DNA of 64,000 nt from Cydia pomonella (GCF_033807575.1 NC_084726.1:11160001-11224000); one strand, 5' to 3'; positions 29,030 to 40,539 are shown, counted from the first letter of the stretch. A program made the numbers and translations. Notes: a model not told the origin generated them from the sequence alone.

Positions 29030-29400
29030 TTAATGAGAGATGGACCCAAGAATGGAATGAGAACTTGCCTACCAACCTAGGGACAAACATCAACCCTACA
29101 GAAAAACCTACAGGTTTCTCACTACCCAGACGAAGTTGGTGCCAGTTAAATCGATTACGAACCGGTTGGGGTGGATGTCGAAAGTTCCTACACAGATGTG
29201 GCTCGAGAGAGTCGCCAGCATGCGATTCTGGAGCTGCGGTGCAGAGCATGGACCATATTATCCGCGAATGCCCACTGACCAAATACCAGGGCAACCCGGC
29301 AGTGGACTTGTTCACCCTAGACAACAATGTCACCCAATGGATCCAGCAATTGGGCGTACTGCTGTAATAAATATACCTACCTATATTTCATATGAATTAA
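29030..29400 (+). mobile_element. LINE ORF2 C-terminal fragment with Cys/His cluster
   Basis: The frame reads SLPRRSWCQLNRLRTGWGGC, then ESPACDSGAAVQSMDHIIRE and a C-terminal WIQQLGVLL stop. It is clearly related to the end of the intact element at 14278-17280 (LPRRTWCNLNRLRTGHGRC). The metal-binding cluster is degraded. Confidence 0.8.
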
Positions 29401-29429
29401 CGATTGTATTTTTTTGCCATACGAATAAA

Positions 29430-30078
29430 TAAAATAAAACTTTTTATACTGCAGAAGAAGTGTATTCCAATTTTAGCGAATGTGCGTATACCAGACAGCT
29501 GCCGTCCGTACTTTGTCCGCTACAAACTATTAACACTGCCCTGCATATATATTGCAAGCTGCTCTTTTTGTTCGCGAAAACTCTCATTTATTTGAATCAA
29601 AACAGGATAAGGAAACAACTAGAGCACAGTACAGGAATAAATTGCAACGACCTCAAACCAAACTACAAATGTGTAGAAATAGTCCACATTGCAAATGTAT
29701 CCTAATACTTAACTAATAAATTCCAGACGCGATTAAGCAAGTACTAAATTAGAAAAAATATTATTCGATAAATGCTATTATTCAGTTAATGACTTTTTTG
29801 ATGATAATTTATAATTGCTATTTTATTTTTAATTTATTACTGTACTGACTATTTATTTATCAAATGCGTAATATTTGGAATTTAAATGACATGCAATTTC
29901 ATATAATTGTAACATATTTAAATGTATTGATCATTTAAATTTTGTGGATTTGTATGTTCGGATGATGATCGTGATGAATAATTTTATTTTATAATGATTA
30001 TTAGTATATTGTTGTCGTATGTCCTCACAGGGCGTCATGACTATACAATTAATAAATGAAATGAAATGAAATGAAAAT
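29430..30078 (+). mobile_element. 5'-truncated LINE with pentanucleotide tail
   Basis: The broken frame begins FILQKKCIPILANVRIPDSC, then RPYFVRYKLLTLPCIYI and ENRIRKQLEH, the thumb/C-terminal region of Jockey/CR1-like RT. The 3' end finishes with repeats of AAATG at 30055-30077. Confidence 0.7.
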
Positions 30079-30298
30079 GGATCCGAATCCACGAATCTTC
30101 CCATACAGTTCAGACGTTCCATACATTTCCCATACTTTCCATATATTTCGTACATACATTTCGTCGTGCAAAGGACTGCAAACCCTAGCCATCGTATATA
30201 ACACTTATAGTCGTTCATGGCGCTGTGGGTAGGTACGACTAGTTACGCCGCTTTAAAATGCAAAAGTCCATTAACACATGATGTGTATTTACAGATGT

Positions 30299-30474
30299 CT
30301 TCAGAAAAATCATCTGAAAAATTAATTGATGCTTCATATTGGGATGATACTAATTCTGAAGAGGCTGATGAGTTAGTTCCAAGAGTGATGACTTTGCCAT
30401 CCAAGAAGAGAATGTGTATTTTATCTCCGGGACGAGAGTATTGTGTGGAGCAGTTGCAACAAATAAATAATTAA
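30299..30474 (+). CDS. Possible terminal exon or small gene, unknown product
   Basis: The acceptor-like TGTGTATTTACAG directly precedes ATGTCTTCAGAAAAATCATC. The frame (from 30217 if the upstream Met is used) continues as EKLIDASYWDDTNSEEADEL, then VMTLPSKKRMCILSPGRE, and stops at 30472-30474 with AATAAA overlapping the end. It is an acidic then basic 58-residue peptide with no recognised domain. It could be the last exon of an unseen plus-strand gene, or a remnant of a DNA transposon. Confidence 0.35.
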
Positions 30475-31365
30475 ACAAGAGTTTTTGGATTATACTGAGT
30501 TTTATTAGTATTTTTGGATTAAGGATAACTCACGCTACAACGTCCGGGCCCGGGCCGGGGCGTCCGATGTCGGATTTTTATGCGAATTTCACCTATTAAG
30601 ACTGATTCTTGAGGAAGCTTTAAGTATATAATTTGTTAAGGTTTCGTGTAACCCGTGCAAAGCCAATACAGGGAAAAATCATCTCCATAAAATAAAATTA
30701 TTGCAGTTTTTTTTCATCTGTACTGCCTCACATTGTACTCACATACATCACACTGCACACTTCGAGAGCAAGTGAATACTGGTTATTAACAATGTTAAAC
30801 GGGCAAAATATTAGAAGAACCTAAATTGGCCGTAACTCAAATGCTATGCAAATTTATGATCGATGACTTTTGAGCTGGCCTACCGGCTACCTCCAGTGTT
30901 ATAGTTTGTCCGTTTTTCTAAGATTAAGTACGCTATAGTAAATGTATGGTGAACTTGATCTTAAAAATCGGACAGGCCATACTGTGATGTGCCATTTATG
31001 GGACGCCCTGCAGAACAACGAAGTTATTTTTCTTTATTTGTAATGTAAACGCAATGAACAATTGAACATTTTGTGTCTAAGTTTGAGAGTGAGACTTTAA
31101 AACTACACTAGATGGCAACGTAGGATATTGCTAATAAACAATACCTAGATTATGAATAGGTGGCGATATCAAGCATGCGTCAAAAACTGTTCAGTAATTG
31201 CCTCTCGCTATTTTAATTAAAATTATCTCTCAGGTCATTCTTCAATTAAAGCAATATCACGCAGTTAATTTATTGATTGAGCAAGTTTGGACAGAATTAA
31301 AGGCCATAATTAAAGTCACTCCGAGTTCATGTTCGAGTTCCTAAGGTCGTCACCGATATAAATTT

Positions 31366-31419
31366 ATGACAATGGACAGTCTGCTGGTAATGGTGCTGGC
31401 AGCTGTTATTGGTGTACAG
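31366..31419 (+). CDS. Gene A exon 1 (signal peptide)
   Basis: ATG at 31366 is in frame with a second at 31372. The exon encodes 18 residues and ends CAG|GTAAGG in phase 0. GATATAAAT lies only a few bases upstream, too close to act as a TATA box for this start, so the promoter is unresolved. Confidence 0.72.
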
Positions 31420-34400
31420 GTAAGGATACTAAGATACATATTTCAAGTAAAATTACTCTCTCTCTCTCTCTCGCGTTTATTTCGGTTACGTCCTCGCTAC
31501 TGTTTCTGAGCTCAAGGACAGTTTTTGAATTCATCTCCTCAAATTTGCTTGTAAAGAATCCCATGCGAGTAAAGACATGGTTTTCGGCATTTATGAGACC
31601 ATTGTTACGTATGTCGTCCCTCGCAACGTTGAGATCATCTCCGTTCTGCCGCCGTGGGACTAGACGCGGACTGGCGTCACCCTTACGTCGTTACTTTACC
31701 ACTTATTCGCATTAAACGCTACGCATCCAGCTTTATCATGCGAACGGCTAAGGAGTGGAATTCACTTCCTGCAAATCTATTCCCAGTTCACTATAACTTG
31801 AATCTTTTTAAATCGAGAGTGAATAGACATCTTTTAGGTAAGCATGTTCCATCCTAGACTGCATCGGCACTTTCCATCAGGCGAGATTGTGGTCAAATGC
31901 TTACCTATTCGTAATAAAAAAAATAGGATACACCAAATATCAAATATCAAACATTTATTCAGCAAATAGGCCACAGGGGCACTTTTACATGTCCATTTTT
32001 ACAAACAATAAAAAAAAAAAACAATTAAAAATATGGAATCGATGAAATGATAAATACTTTATTAGAGATGTATACTGTCTCTAAATGTCAAATTATACAA
32101 AAAAACTATGATAAAAAAAAAAAAACCATAAAATACTAAAATTCTTTAGAGATGTATAAGTCTCTAAGTGTCAGAGATAAAATATAAAAAAAGATATTAA
32201 ATTATCCTTAGAGATGTAGAGGGTCGCCAAGCTTATATAAATAATTAAAAGACAAAAAATTAAAACAGACAAGAACCGAATGAAGTGTCTCACCTATGAA
32301 AACGCTAAGATAAGAAAATAAGTTGGTTTTTATATTAAATAAGTAATAATGATTTATACATATTGAGTAGCAAACAGCAACTGCAGTTATTATAATCAAT
32401 GAAATATTTTATAATAAGTATATTGGACAAAAATAATGATTGTTATTAAATCAATAATTGATGTAAACATTACGAGGAAAGTGAAAGTTTATAGATGGGT
32501 TTCTGAATTACAAATTCTCATTACAGTGTGCCGGTTTGTAAGTATTTATTTTTTTAGTTTGTAGGCCGGCAACGCACTTACAACCCCTCTGGTGTTGCAA
32601 GTGTCCATGGGCAGCGGTACCATCAGGTGATCCGTCTTCTCGTTTGCCTCCTCTATCATAAAAAAAAAGTTTTATAGTTAGACCTTTCTCAATAGTTCTA
32701 TTGGCTTACTATTAATTTATATGCATTGCCTTAAAATGTACATTTCTTCGGTTCACAGCCATCAACAAGATAGCTTGACACGATCAGATTTTAATGCCCA
32801 GAGCAGGAGAATCTTGCAATATGGAAATAATTATATAGGCCACATACTCGGCGTCGGCCCCGTGTATGACGAGGACACAAACATGGAGTTGAAAAATTTG
32901 TAAGTTGACGACCGGTTTGGCCTAGTGGGTAGTGACTCTGCCTATGAAGCTGATGGTCCCGGGTTCAAATCCTGGTAAGGGCATTATTCGTGTGATGAGC
33001 ATGAATATTTGTTCCTGCGTCATGGGTGTTTTCTATGTATTTAAGTATTTATAAATATTTATATATTATATATATCGTTGTCTAAGTACCCTCAACACAA
33101 GCTTTATTGAGGCTGAGATGACATTCACAATGCCCATACCTCTCTTGTGGACGTAGTTTAAGGACATACCCGGGTCCGGCTCCTTTATCATAAAAAAAAA
33201 GTTTTATAGTTAGACTTTTCTCAATAGTTCTATTGGCTTACTATTAATTTATATGCATTGCCTTAAAATGTACGTTTCTTCGGTTCACAGCCATCAACAA
33301 GATAGCTTGACACGATCAGATTTTAATGCCCAGAGCAGGAGAATCTTGCAATATGGAAATAATTATATAGGCCACATACTCGGCGTCGGCCCCGTGTATG
33401 ACGAGGACACAAACATGGAGTTGAAAAATTTGTAAGTTGACGACCGGTTTGGCCTAGTGGGTAGTGACCCTGCCTATGAAGCTGATGGTCCCGGGTTCAA
33501 ATCCTGGTAAGGGCATTATTCGTGTGATGAGCATGAATATTTGTTCCTGAGTCATGGGTGTTTTCTATGTATTTAAGTATTTATAAATATTTATATATTA
33601 TATATATCGTTGTCTAAGTACCCTCAACACAAGCCTTATTGAGCTTATTGTGGGACTTAGTCAATTTGTGTAATAATGTCCTATAATATTTATTATTATT
33701 ATTTATTTATTATTTATTATTTATTATTGTAAGTAATACTTTTAAACTCAATCATAAATTGCTGACTACACTGCATTGTAACGGCTATACGTACATTCTA
33801 ATTATCATATCATATCATATCATATCATTTATCCCATTGAATCATGTTCATTTGTACATTTTGGTCTTAAAACTGCTATGAAACTCGGATATACTAAAAC
33901 CCGTTTAAAATATTTTTTTTCGTAATTTACCCAACATAATACTTACAGTTAATTATTTTCTTATTAAATTTATTCAAAATGAATAAAATACTTAAGAAAA
34001 TAATCAATATGAATCTTTTTTTCGTTTGAAAGAATACTTTTGATCTGGTGATGGAATCTTAGAGAAATCTAGGGAACTCTTTAAATATTGTAACTTTGAA
34101 TTCGACTTGTTAAGATGAATAGTAAAATTGGTTCAGAGTTTTCAGAATAGGTAACATAAAATAGAAAATAGAAATAATTCCTTCAAATTTATTCCTTCAT
34201 GTTGCCGCACAAGCAAATAATTAAAACGCAGATTACACTCCTCAAACGATACAACGTTTGTTCAAACCTTTTAAGAAGTTTGTTCAAACATTTTAGAACA
34301 TTAAAAAGTGCTAAATAAACACAAGTGCTGCGATATACACGCATCAGCAACAAGAGCTGCTAGTGTATCAAATAAAATAATAAATAATAATTATTATTAT

Positions 34401-37400
34401 TATAATGAAGTCGTCTCTTTTTCCTAAAAAATAAATAATAATATTCAATGTACACTGACATTAGTGTAATTTACGTTGCTTCTCACGCTTTAAACACTCG
34501 AAAGACCACCATACACAAAGAAATTATGCAAAGCAATTTGGCCCATATTGCCCCACATAGTAACCCACATATTGTTTTACGAGCCAAATTGTTAGTATCA
34601 CATTTGTGTTCTCGTACGCAGATAATAGTTAAGTATTTGTTTTACAAGGGGGCAAAGTTGTTGTTTAACCGCTCGTGCTAATATTGAAACCCTCGCAACG
34701 CTCAAAATTCCACTTCTTGAACCACTCGCTACGCTCGTGGTTCAATTTTGGAATCTTTCGCTTGCTCGGGTATCAATATTAGCACGAGCGGTTAAACAAA
34801 CTTTGCCTCTGAGTGAAACACAAAATTTTTCACCACACCAACACGAGGAAACTACTAACTATGAAATACCAAAAAATTCAAATGAAATCAAATCCAAATG
34901 AATGTAATAAAAATATAATCATTCAAAATCATTATTTAAAAGTCAATTCTACTAGCTAACATAAGGAAACAACTTAAAATTTGCACCTGATTACTTTGCC
35001 CCACATGTGGATAAAATGCAAATTTCTCATTCGTTTTTGAACAATCAAGAGGGCCTTTACCAGTTGGTGTGGTGAAAATATTATTTCATACATCTGCAGA
35101 CCACGTATTGTTATTGAAGCTCCAGTTTGTTCGTTTATAATTTACAGACTTAAAAAAAGAGGAACTACCAGACGCCCTATCAAAACTACCCGCAAAACTA
35201 CTACAACTACCACCAGCAAACGCCCCGAGTAAGTAATTGAACTTAATATAGACGTATATGTTGCGAATGCAACTTATTATTGAAAATGAAGACAGAGAAA
35301 ATCCATTGAAATAATGTTCTTTTTTATTATTTTTTTCTTTTTATTTGGGACAAAAAACAGTAACACACAGATTTAAACACAGATACAAATTATAATAAAG
35401 TGTGAGACCAACAACATCGTCCACAGATTACTAGATTACCTACTGATAAATCTACAATATTTAGCGCTAGGTAACAATATAAATTAATAGTTTAAAAAAC
35501 ACTAGAAAAACACGCTTATTATGGTCAAAGTTCATTACAAGACTTTTCTAACAAATCAAAACACAGCTATGATACGATGTTCCATCATGAAGTTCCAGTT
35601 CATTTCTTCCGGCTCCATCATCAGATCAGTTCGACAGTACCATATTATTGTATTGTCATCAGAACTACATACAGCTGCCAATTTTCATGACACTACGATC
35701 CTTGGAAGATGGTTAAATTAGTTACCTTAGATTCCATTACATAGTTATATACAGGTCGACCTAATAAAAAGTGGCTGTGACATAATCGGACAGACAGACG
35801 GACATGACGAATCTATAAGGGTTCCGTTTTTTGCCATTTGGCTACGGAACCCTAAAAAGTGGCTGTGACATAATCGGACAGACAGACGGATATGACGAAT
35901 CTATAAGGGTTCCGTTTTTTGCCATTTGGCTACGGAACCCTAAAAAGCTTGTTAATATTCCCAATACAGTAGCTAAACGCAGCCGTCGGGGTCCGCTAGT
36001 ATTCGGATGCTCTTCAAATAACCAATAGGAGCGCTCCACATATTCTGTATCGCGGCCAATTAGAAGCACCTAAATTTAAACCACTTTTTGTACTGATCAA
36101 ATATTGCAAGATCACTCTCTCATCATCTTCCATACTGTCAACAACCAACCACTTTCTACATTTAACCGTTTTGGCGACTAAACCCTTGTAACCAGTACAT
36201 TGGAAAATTATAACACTTCACTAAGAATCCAACTTTTATTTGAGTCGTCGAGATCCTGACCTGCACGGCAGCTATACATATACGAACTAATTATATTTAA
36301 TGCTCAATAGCTATAAACTCAATTTCGCGAATTTCATGTTACTATTTTATTCAAATTGTGAATGATTTACAGATTTCGAGTTTCGGTTGATGTTGACATA
36401 AATGTTTATCCAGAGTCTACAACTACTGAAAAAATCCAATCCGATTCCAATGAATATGGTTCGAGTAAATAAATTTGTAAGTATCTTCATGTTATTATAA
36501 CGAAAAATATTTTTACAAATAAACTACCCTATGGACAGATGAATAGGACGTGTCGATTAGAGTATTTCTAACCCATGTACACAGTCTCATTTCAAAACAC
36601 ACAGTATTAACGGAGAAATTAATGATTTACGATTTTATACTTCGGAACAGCCTGTATGTAGATACACGGTAATCAAAGAGTCAGGTGACAGTCAAGATGT
36701 CATGTCACTAGTGTCTGTTTAATCTTATCGACTATGGAGTGTGGAATTAAGAGGAGTGTCATCTCTTATGGTAGAACTGTTGCGTGTCCAGCTGTCAGCC
36801 ATAAATAATAGTTCTAAATCTCTCCAGAGTAGCGCTAGAGTAGCTAAGAACCTAGGCGCTATTGACTGAGTGAAGTGCGCTGTCTATGATTTGATTTTTT
36901 TGTTCAAGTATTCTAGGTATTGTAGGCACCTATTTCAGGTTTTTTGATGACACTTTTTGGTACATGGAGATTTATTTCCTTACCTCCACCTTCCGTATTA
37001 CGCTCGTATCGACATTGTGAACGACTAACACAGTATGCTCCTATTTATTGATGATTTATTTGAAGAAATTTAACTTTGAATATATTTTTTTGTCAGTCAA
37101 ATAATTTACCATATTAGAACATTCCCGAAAAGGAACTCTACTCGGGATCTCGGTCAATGTCCGAAGAGTAGAGACACGTTTTATATTACAGGACATTCTT
37201 ACACTGATTGACTAAGTCTCACAGTAAGCTCAAGAATGCCTGTGTTGTGGGGACTCGGACAACGATGTATATAATATACAAATACATAAATACATGGAAA
37301 ACATCCAAGACTCGGGAAGTAACGTGCTCAACACACAAAGAAATGCCCTTACCGGAATTCGAAGCCAGGACTATCGGCTTCATAATTCAAAACAACTTTG

Positions 37401-38248
37401 AAAACAGAGTTATAGTCGTTTGAATTGTAGCAGGCCCCGAACGGGTTATCCTTTGTCTATTGTTAAGTAAAACCGCACGTGCCACTACCTGCAAAAAAGG
37501 GTCGTACAATCTTATTGGCACCCAAGCGCGGGCTAGTCCAACGCTAGTCCAAATGGCAATTTCCATAGGAGTTGTAATTCAATAACCGGTCACTTTACCG
37601 AACATTTTTTTATGCAGCTAGTAGCACGTGAGGTTTAACTTATTAGACATAGATTTAGCCGTTCGGGACCAGCTACAAATCGAACGACTATAGGGACAGT
37701 GCGCGTTGGAGGGTCTGCCATCTTGTGGCCTGAATCGCAACCATAAACATGCACATATACACGTCACGTGTTTTCTTGTGCATAGTAGGTTCTGCCATCG
37801 TGTGTGCTACATCGGAACAAAAAACATCACATTTACGCCTCGCGCCAAAAATCTGACGGCTCCTGTGCTGCCTCCTACAGTTCATGCACGCTCCCTATAC
37901 AATAGAACGTGCCAAGGTATAAACGTACAGTTGTGTCCTTCAGATCTGCCTGCTCCACCTTACTTAGCTACCTACTAATGTGATTCTCAAGGGTCGGCAA
38001 CACTTAACTGGATCCCCCGATAATGCTTATGTCCATGGGCGACGGTAACCTCTTCCCATCAGGCGGCTCGTTTGCTGATTATCATTTACAAAAAATATAC
38101 TTTGCATTGTAGGTATTATTGCTAGCCTATGCTCATTTATTTTTCAGTGACATATCGGTTGGGAAGCGAAGCAGAGGGCGTTCTCTACAAAGCGCCAACT
38201 GACATATCTATTAAACATGTTTCTGAATTTAAATACTGTTTTCCTTAA
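31366..38248 (+). CDS. Gene A: small secreted Thr-rich protein, 6 exons, one duplicated
   Basis: Spliced model: 31366-31419, 32527-32537, 32759-32899 (or 33291-33431), 35148-35228, 36373-36464 and 38148-38248. This gives 480 nt, 159 residues plus stop. With both copies of the third exon it is 621 nt. The leader MTMDSLLVMVLAAVIGVQ plus CAG gives a clear signal peptide. The mature part has a neutral domain (about residues 22-68), a basic Thr-rich mucin-like stretch (KTTRKTTTTTTSKRP), an acidic segment (VSVDVDINVYPE) and a C-terminal region ending EFKYCFP. Phases run 0, 2, 2, 2, 1 and fit at every junction. I know no homologue; secretion is inferred from the leader. AATAAA at 38411-38416 could end the transcript. 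It precedes gene B on the same strand by 3 kb. Confidence 0.62.
31465..31925 (+). mobile_element. 5'-truncated LINE in intron 1 of gene A
   Basis: The frame contains MRTAKEWNSLPANLFPVHYN and LNLFKSRVNRHLLG, the terminal block of R1/Jockey-like ORF2. The 3' part ends in AATAAAAAAAATAGG. A CT microsatellite at 31457-31474 marks its upstream edge. Confidence 0.75.
32527..32537 (+). CDS. Gene A exon 2, 11-nt microexon
   Basis: CAAATTCTCATTACAG precedes the exon TGTGCCGGTTT and GTAAGT follows, both near-consensus. Its 11 nt convert the phase 0 end of exon 1 to the phase 2 entry needed by exon 3, giving Cys-Ala-Gly-Phe. Without it the exon 3 frame has an immediate stop. It likely contains the signal-peptidase site (after CAG). 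Confidence 0.68.
32565..32660 (+). repeat. Fragment of the GTTTGCC dispersed repeat
   Basis: 'aggccggcaacgcacttaca ... tcgtttgcctcc' resembles the 3' part of the repeat complete at 42300-42655 and 47290-47655. The upstream edge of the 532-bp tandem duplication falls at its end. Confidence 0.5.
32759..32899 (+). CDS. Gene A exon 3, copy a
   Basis: The acceptor TTCTTCGGTTCACAG and donor AATTT|GTAAGT bound a 141-nt exon, phase 2 at both ends. It encodes HQQDSLTRSDFNAQSRRILQ and continues YGNNYIGHILGVGPVYDED. The exon is symmetric, so it can be used alone, skipped, or joined to its copy. No domain recognised. Confidence 0.72.
32904..33112 (+). repeat. tRNA-derived SINE (family 1), 3'-truncated
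   Basis: The head TTTGGCCTAGTGGGTAGTGA and GGGTTCAAATCC starts 5 bp after the exon 3a donor. It is truncated at 33112 by unrelated repeat sequence. Confidence 0.85.
33291..33431 (+). CDS. Gene A exon 3, copy b
   Basis: Same coding sequence as copy a, with identical encoded residues and the same splice sites and phases. Only intron positions differ. With both included the protein would carry two tandem 47-residue modules; mutually exclusive use is equally possible. Confidence 0.68.
33436..33725 (+). repeat. tRNA-derived SINE (family 1), full length
   Basis: Complete head, body and ATTATTATTTATTT tail, the second-unit counterpart of the truncated SINE at 32904. A TCATA microsatellite follows at 33805-33830. 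Confidence 0.88.
34640..34810. mobile_element. MITE with CCGCTCGTGCTAATATTGA arms
   Basis: 'ttgtttaaccgctcgtgcta' at 34660 and its complement at 34775-34795 form a long hairpin, with a second inner pair (GAACCACTCGCTACGCTCGTGGTTC). Located in intron 3 of gene A. Confidence 0.65.
35148..35228 (+). CDS. Gene A exon 4 (Thr/Lys/Arg-rich)
   Basis: The acceptor CGTTTATAATTTACAG and donor CCGA|GTAAGT bound an 81-nt exon, phase 2 to phase 2. It encodes LKKRGTTRRPIKTTRKTTTT and then TTSKRP. Such Thr clusters are typical targets of O-glycosylation in secreted proteins. The TTRRP string also occurs in exon 3 of the proximal pacifastin-like gene. Confidence 0.72.
35771..35946 (+). repeat. 88-bp repeat in tandem (two copies)
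   Basis: GTGGCTGTGACATAATCGGA starts at 35771 and again at 35859, each unit ending 'gctacggaaccctaaaaa'. Single diverged copies of this transposon-like unit occur at 44696-44790 (-) and 50476-50565 (+). Confidence 0.85.
36373..36464 (+). CDS. Gene A exon 5 (acidic)
   Basis: The acceptor GAATGATTTACAG leads to FRVSVDVDINVYPESTTTEK and continues IQSDSNEYGS. Two endings are possible. Donor TCGA|GTAAAT (phase 1) fits exon 6. If unspliced there, TAA at 36470-36472 ends the protein two residues later, with a strong GTAAGT at 36478 then defining a 3'-UTR intron. Confidence 0.65.
36735..36965 (+). repeat. Dispersed ~230-bp repeat (also 49575-49810, inverted)
   Basis: Blocks such as 'ctatggagtgtggaattaag' and 'gctaagaacctaggcgctat' recur in reverse complement at 49575-49810. 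No coding capacity. Confidence 0.65.
37185..37390 (-). repeat. tRNA-derived SINE (family 1), diverged
   Basis: The minus-strand body ('cactgattgactaagtctca' to 'tgcccttaccgg') is recognisable, but box B is mutated and the head incomplete. Confidence 0.65.
37690..37900. mobile_element. MITE with TATAGGGA termini, copy 2
   Basis: Near-identical to 28452-28665 (TATAGGGACAGTGCGCGTTG to CATGCACGCTCCCTATA), flanked by TA. Confidence 0.72.
38148..38248 (+). CDS. Gene A exon 6 (terminal)
   Basis: An excellent acceptor (GCTCATTTATTTTTCAG) is followed by two bases that complete an ATG codon after exon 5, then TYRLGSEAEGVLYKAPTDIS and IKHVSEFKYCFP with TAA at 38246-38248. The frame fits only with the exon 5 donor at 36464. 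AATAAA is at 38411. Confidence 0.6.
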
Positions 38249-39027
38249 AATGTATTGAACAGAGTTAGCGCCTCAAATACTTAATAATCAAATACTCAAT
38301 TGAGTTTTGTGCGATAATGGTTTGTTAATACTGGGCACACTGGGTGAATTCGGGGTCGTGACTCTAATCGGTAAAAGTAAATTTCCTAATGGGATTTAAA
38401 ACAAAATCAGAATAAAATAAAATAATTAATCAAGTGCTCAAGGCTCGACCTAGTGTGAGGGCTATTGTTTCCTCCAAGAAGCGGTTGTACATACTTTAGT
38501 TAATTTTAATTTAATTACTAATGATTCATATCATGCCAATTTGGCATTTAATTTGGTAGGGGGGGGGGGGGGGTTCGGTTAGGTTAGGAATTCTATAGTA
38601 GTTGCATTTCTAGTTTTAGTTTATTTGGAAAATATGTAAATGTATTTGTAATGCTACCTGGTCAAATCTAAAAATAAAGATGAACGCAACTTAGTCAAAA
38701 ATAGGTCCCATAGCTTTTATGTATATCGGCGACTTAAGAAATATGGGTCATAGTTTAGAATATGTTGTTTACCCCGTATATTTTTACACTGGACTTTATT
38801 GATGAGTTTATGGGCGTTGTTGTTGGGAGTCAAAGGCTGGTAGTGCTACTTGTAAAGTCCAGCTACCGCTTTACAAGAGCTGATAAAATCACCGTACACT
38901 GTCTTGTACTAACCGTACAATTTTAGTCGTGTTTAAAGCTCGTAATACCTTGATACTGGCAAAATAGTCCCACTGGACTGAAGCCATAATTTTAAAAGGA
39001 TAATGATGATAAACTAACATAAAATAG

Positions 39028-39140
39028 TACTTTATGCGATTGCAACATAATAAAAGGCATTAAAATACGAGTGTGGGTTTATGAGACGAATGAAAGAAGT
39101 TTCATAAAAGGATCACACGAGTATTTTAATGCCTAATTAT
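39028..39140. repeat. Hairpin element
   Basis: 'aggcattaaaatacgagtgt' at 39055 and its complement (ACACGAGTATTTTAATGCCT) at 39115-39134 form an inverted repeat around a 40-nt loop. Probably a short MITE or foldback remnant. Confidence 0.6.
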
Positions 39141-40539
39141 GTACAGTTACATAAATTGTTTAATTAATATAAGCTTCAACAAAACAAAGTATTTTATACC
39201 TACAATCTAATTAAAAGACAAACTACACATCAAATGGCGGTAATTCCAACTTGTTGTTTTTTTTATTCAGAGACTAACTAGTGTCGGGGGCTGACTGCCA
39301 TATTGTTCAATATCAAGTAACACTTCATTTCGAATAAAATGTCACCTCGACAGATATTAGAATAGGGGGCAAATGAAATGTCTTTTTTTTTCTCAGAGAT
39401 GTTCTAAATCTGAATAAAATTATGAAGTTACAGATACAGGTTTTTTAATATAGGCCGTTAGCTTATCGCTTCCTAAAATATTCTGAGTTTATAGAATATT
39501 TTAGGGGAGGTTATAATATGGATATAGATAAAAATAATTTAATTTGCATAATTGTACCAAAATGGTAATTAAAAAAAGTTCGTTAATTGTAATTCTTCAC
39601 GTTGTACCCCATAATGAAAGAAATTTCATGAGCTTATTGCCAATTAATCCATGCTCATAATTAAAATTTAACCTCGAACATACGCATCAAAAAACGAATA
39701 AAACATACGCGTATAGAATTTGGCTGAAAAATAGGGTTAAATAGTAGCAACTTATTACTTTAGAAAATGCAACGTTTAAAGCATAGTTCACTTGTATCAC
39801 CAACAGATATATCGGCACGGCTAAACCGCTCACAAATATCTGAACACGCCTTGACCATAAGTGAAGATGTTAAAATGCTTTAATTAGATATTTTCGAGCG
39901 CCTTGGCCACTCCGCTCCGCTATACAGCCACAACTCATAATTTATGATTTTTAAGATTATTGCAGATTCTGGTTTAGAATCGTTTGAATGACAACCTAAA
40001 GTGGCCGTATCTTTCCAAAAATCGTCTACTTCTTCCCTGCCATTATTATGACCACATCTACATTAATATTAATATTTGTATATATTTTCCAATCTTCAGG
40101 ACCATGGGCCGGGCCTTTGGGAGGCGCGCGTTGGGCCGAAGTCGCAGAGGCGCACTTTACTATTGCCGATTTACGCGACAAAATATTTGTTTGCGAAATG
40201 CTCTTATTCGGTTGGCGGTTTTAGATTTCAAGAGCGAGTCGATTAGTTGAGTGTCGATTCGGTTAGTTTTCGTATTGCTGACATGGTAAAGTGCGCCGCT
40301 GCTGTACCACTGCACCGTCCGCGCGCCCCCCGCGCGTTCGGCTGCGTCCTATCTCCATCACGTCAGCGTGCATATGCTGACGTCGCCGGTTAATCTGTTG
40401 CAGCTAACCAGGTCAACGCGCCTGTTAAGGTGTGTGAATCATGGGCTCCCCTTTTGGAGAAACCTCCCGCACCGATGTGTAAGGAGGGATTCACGCTGGG
40501 TGGAAAGGAAGAGCAAGGTTGCCCCGTACTCTGTGTGAC

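Larger units (their letters stand above)
32649..33712 (+). repeat. 532-bp tandem duplication containing gene A exon 3
   Basis: Unit 1 (32649-33180) and unit 2 (33181-about 33712) align at a constant offset of 532. They differ at only a handful of positions over 460 bp (for example 'cctttc' against 'cttttc' before the exon). Each holds the 141-nt exon and a downstream family 1 SINE. In unit 1 the SINE is cut at 33112 and followed by 68 bp of another repeat in inverted orientation (33113-33180). High identity means a very recent event or an assembly artefact. Confidence 0.9.
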
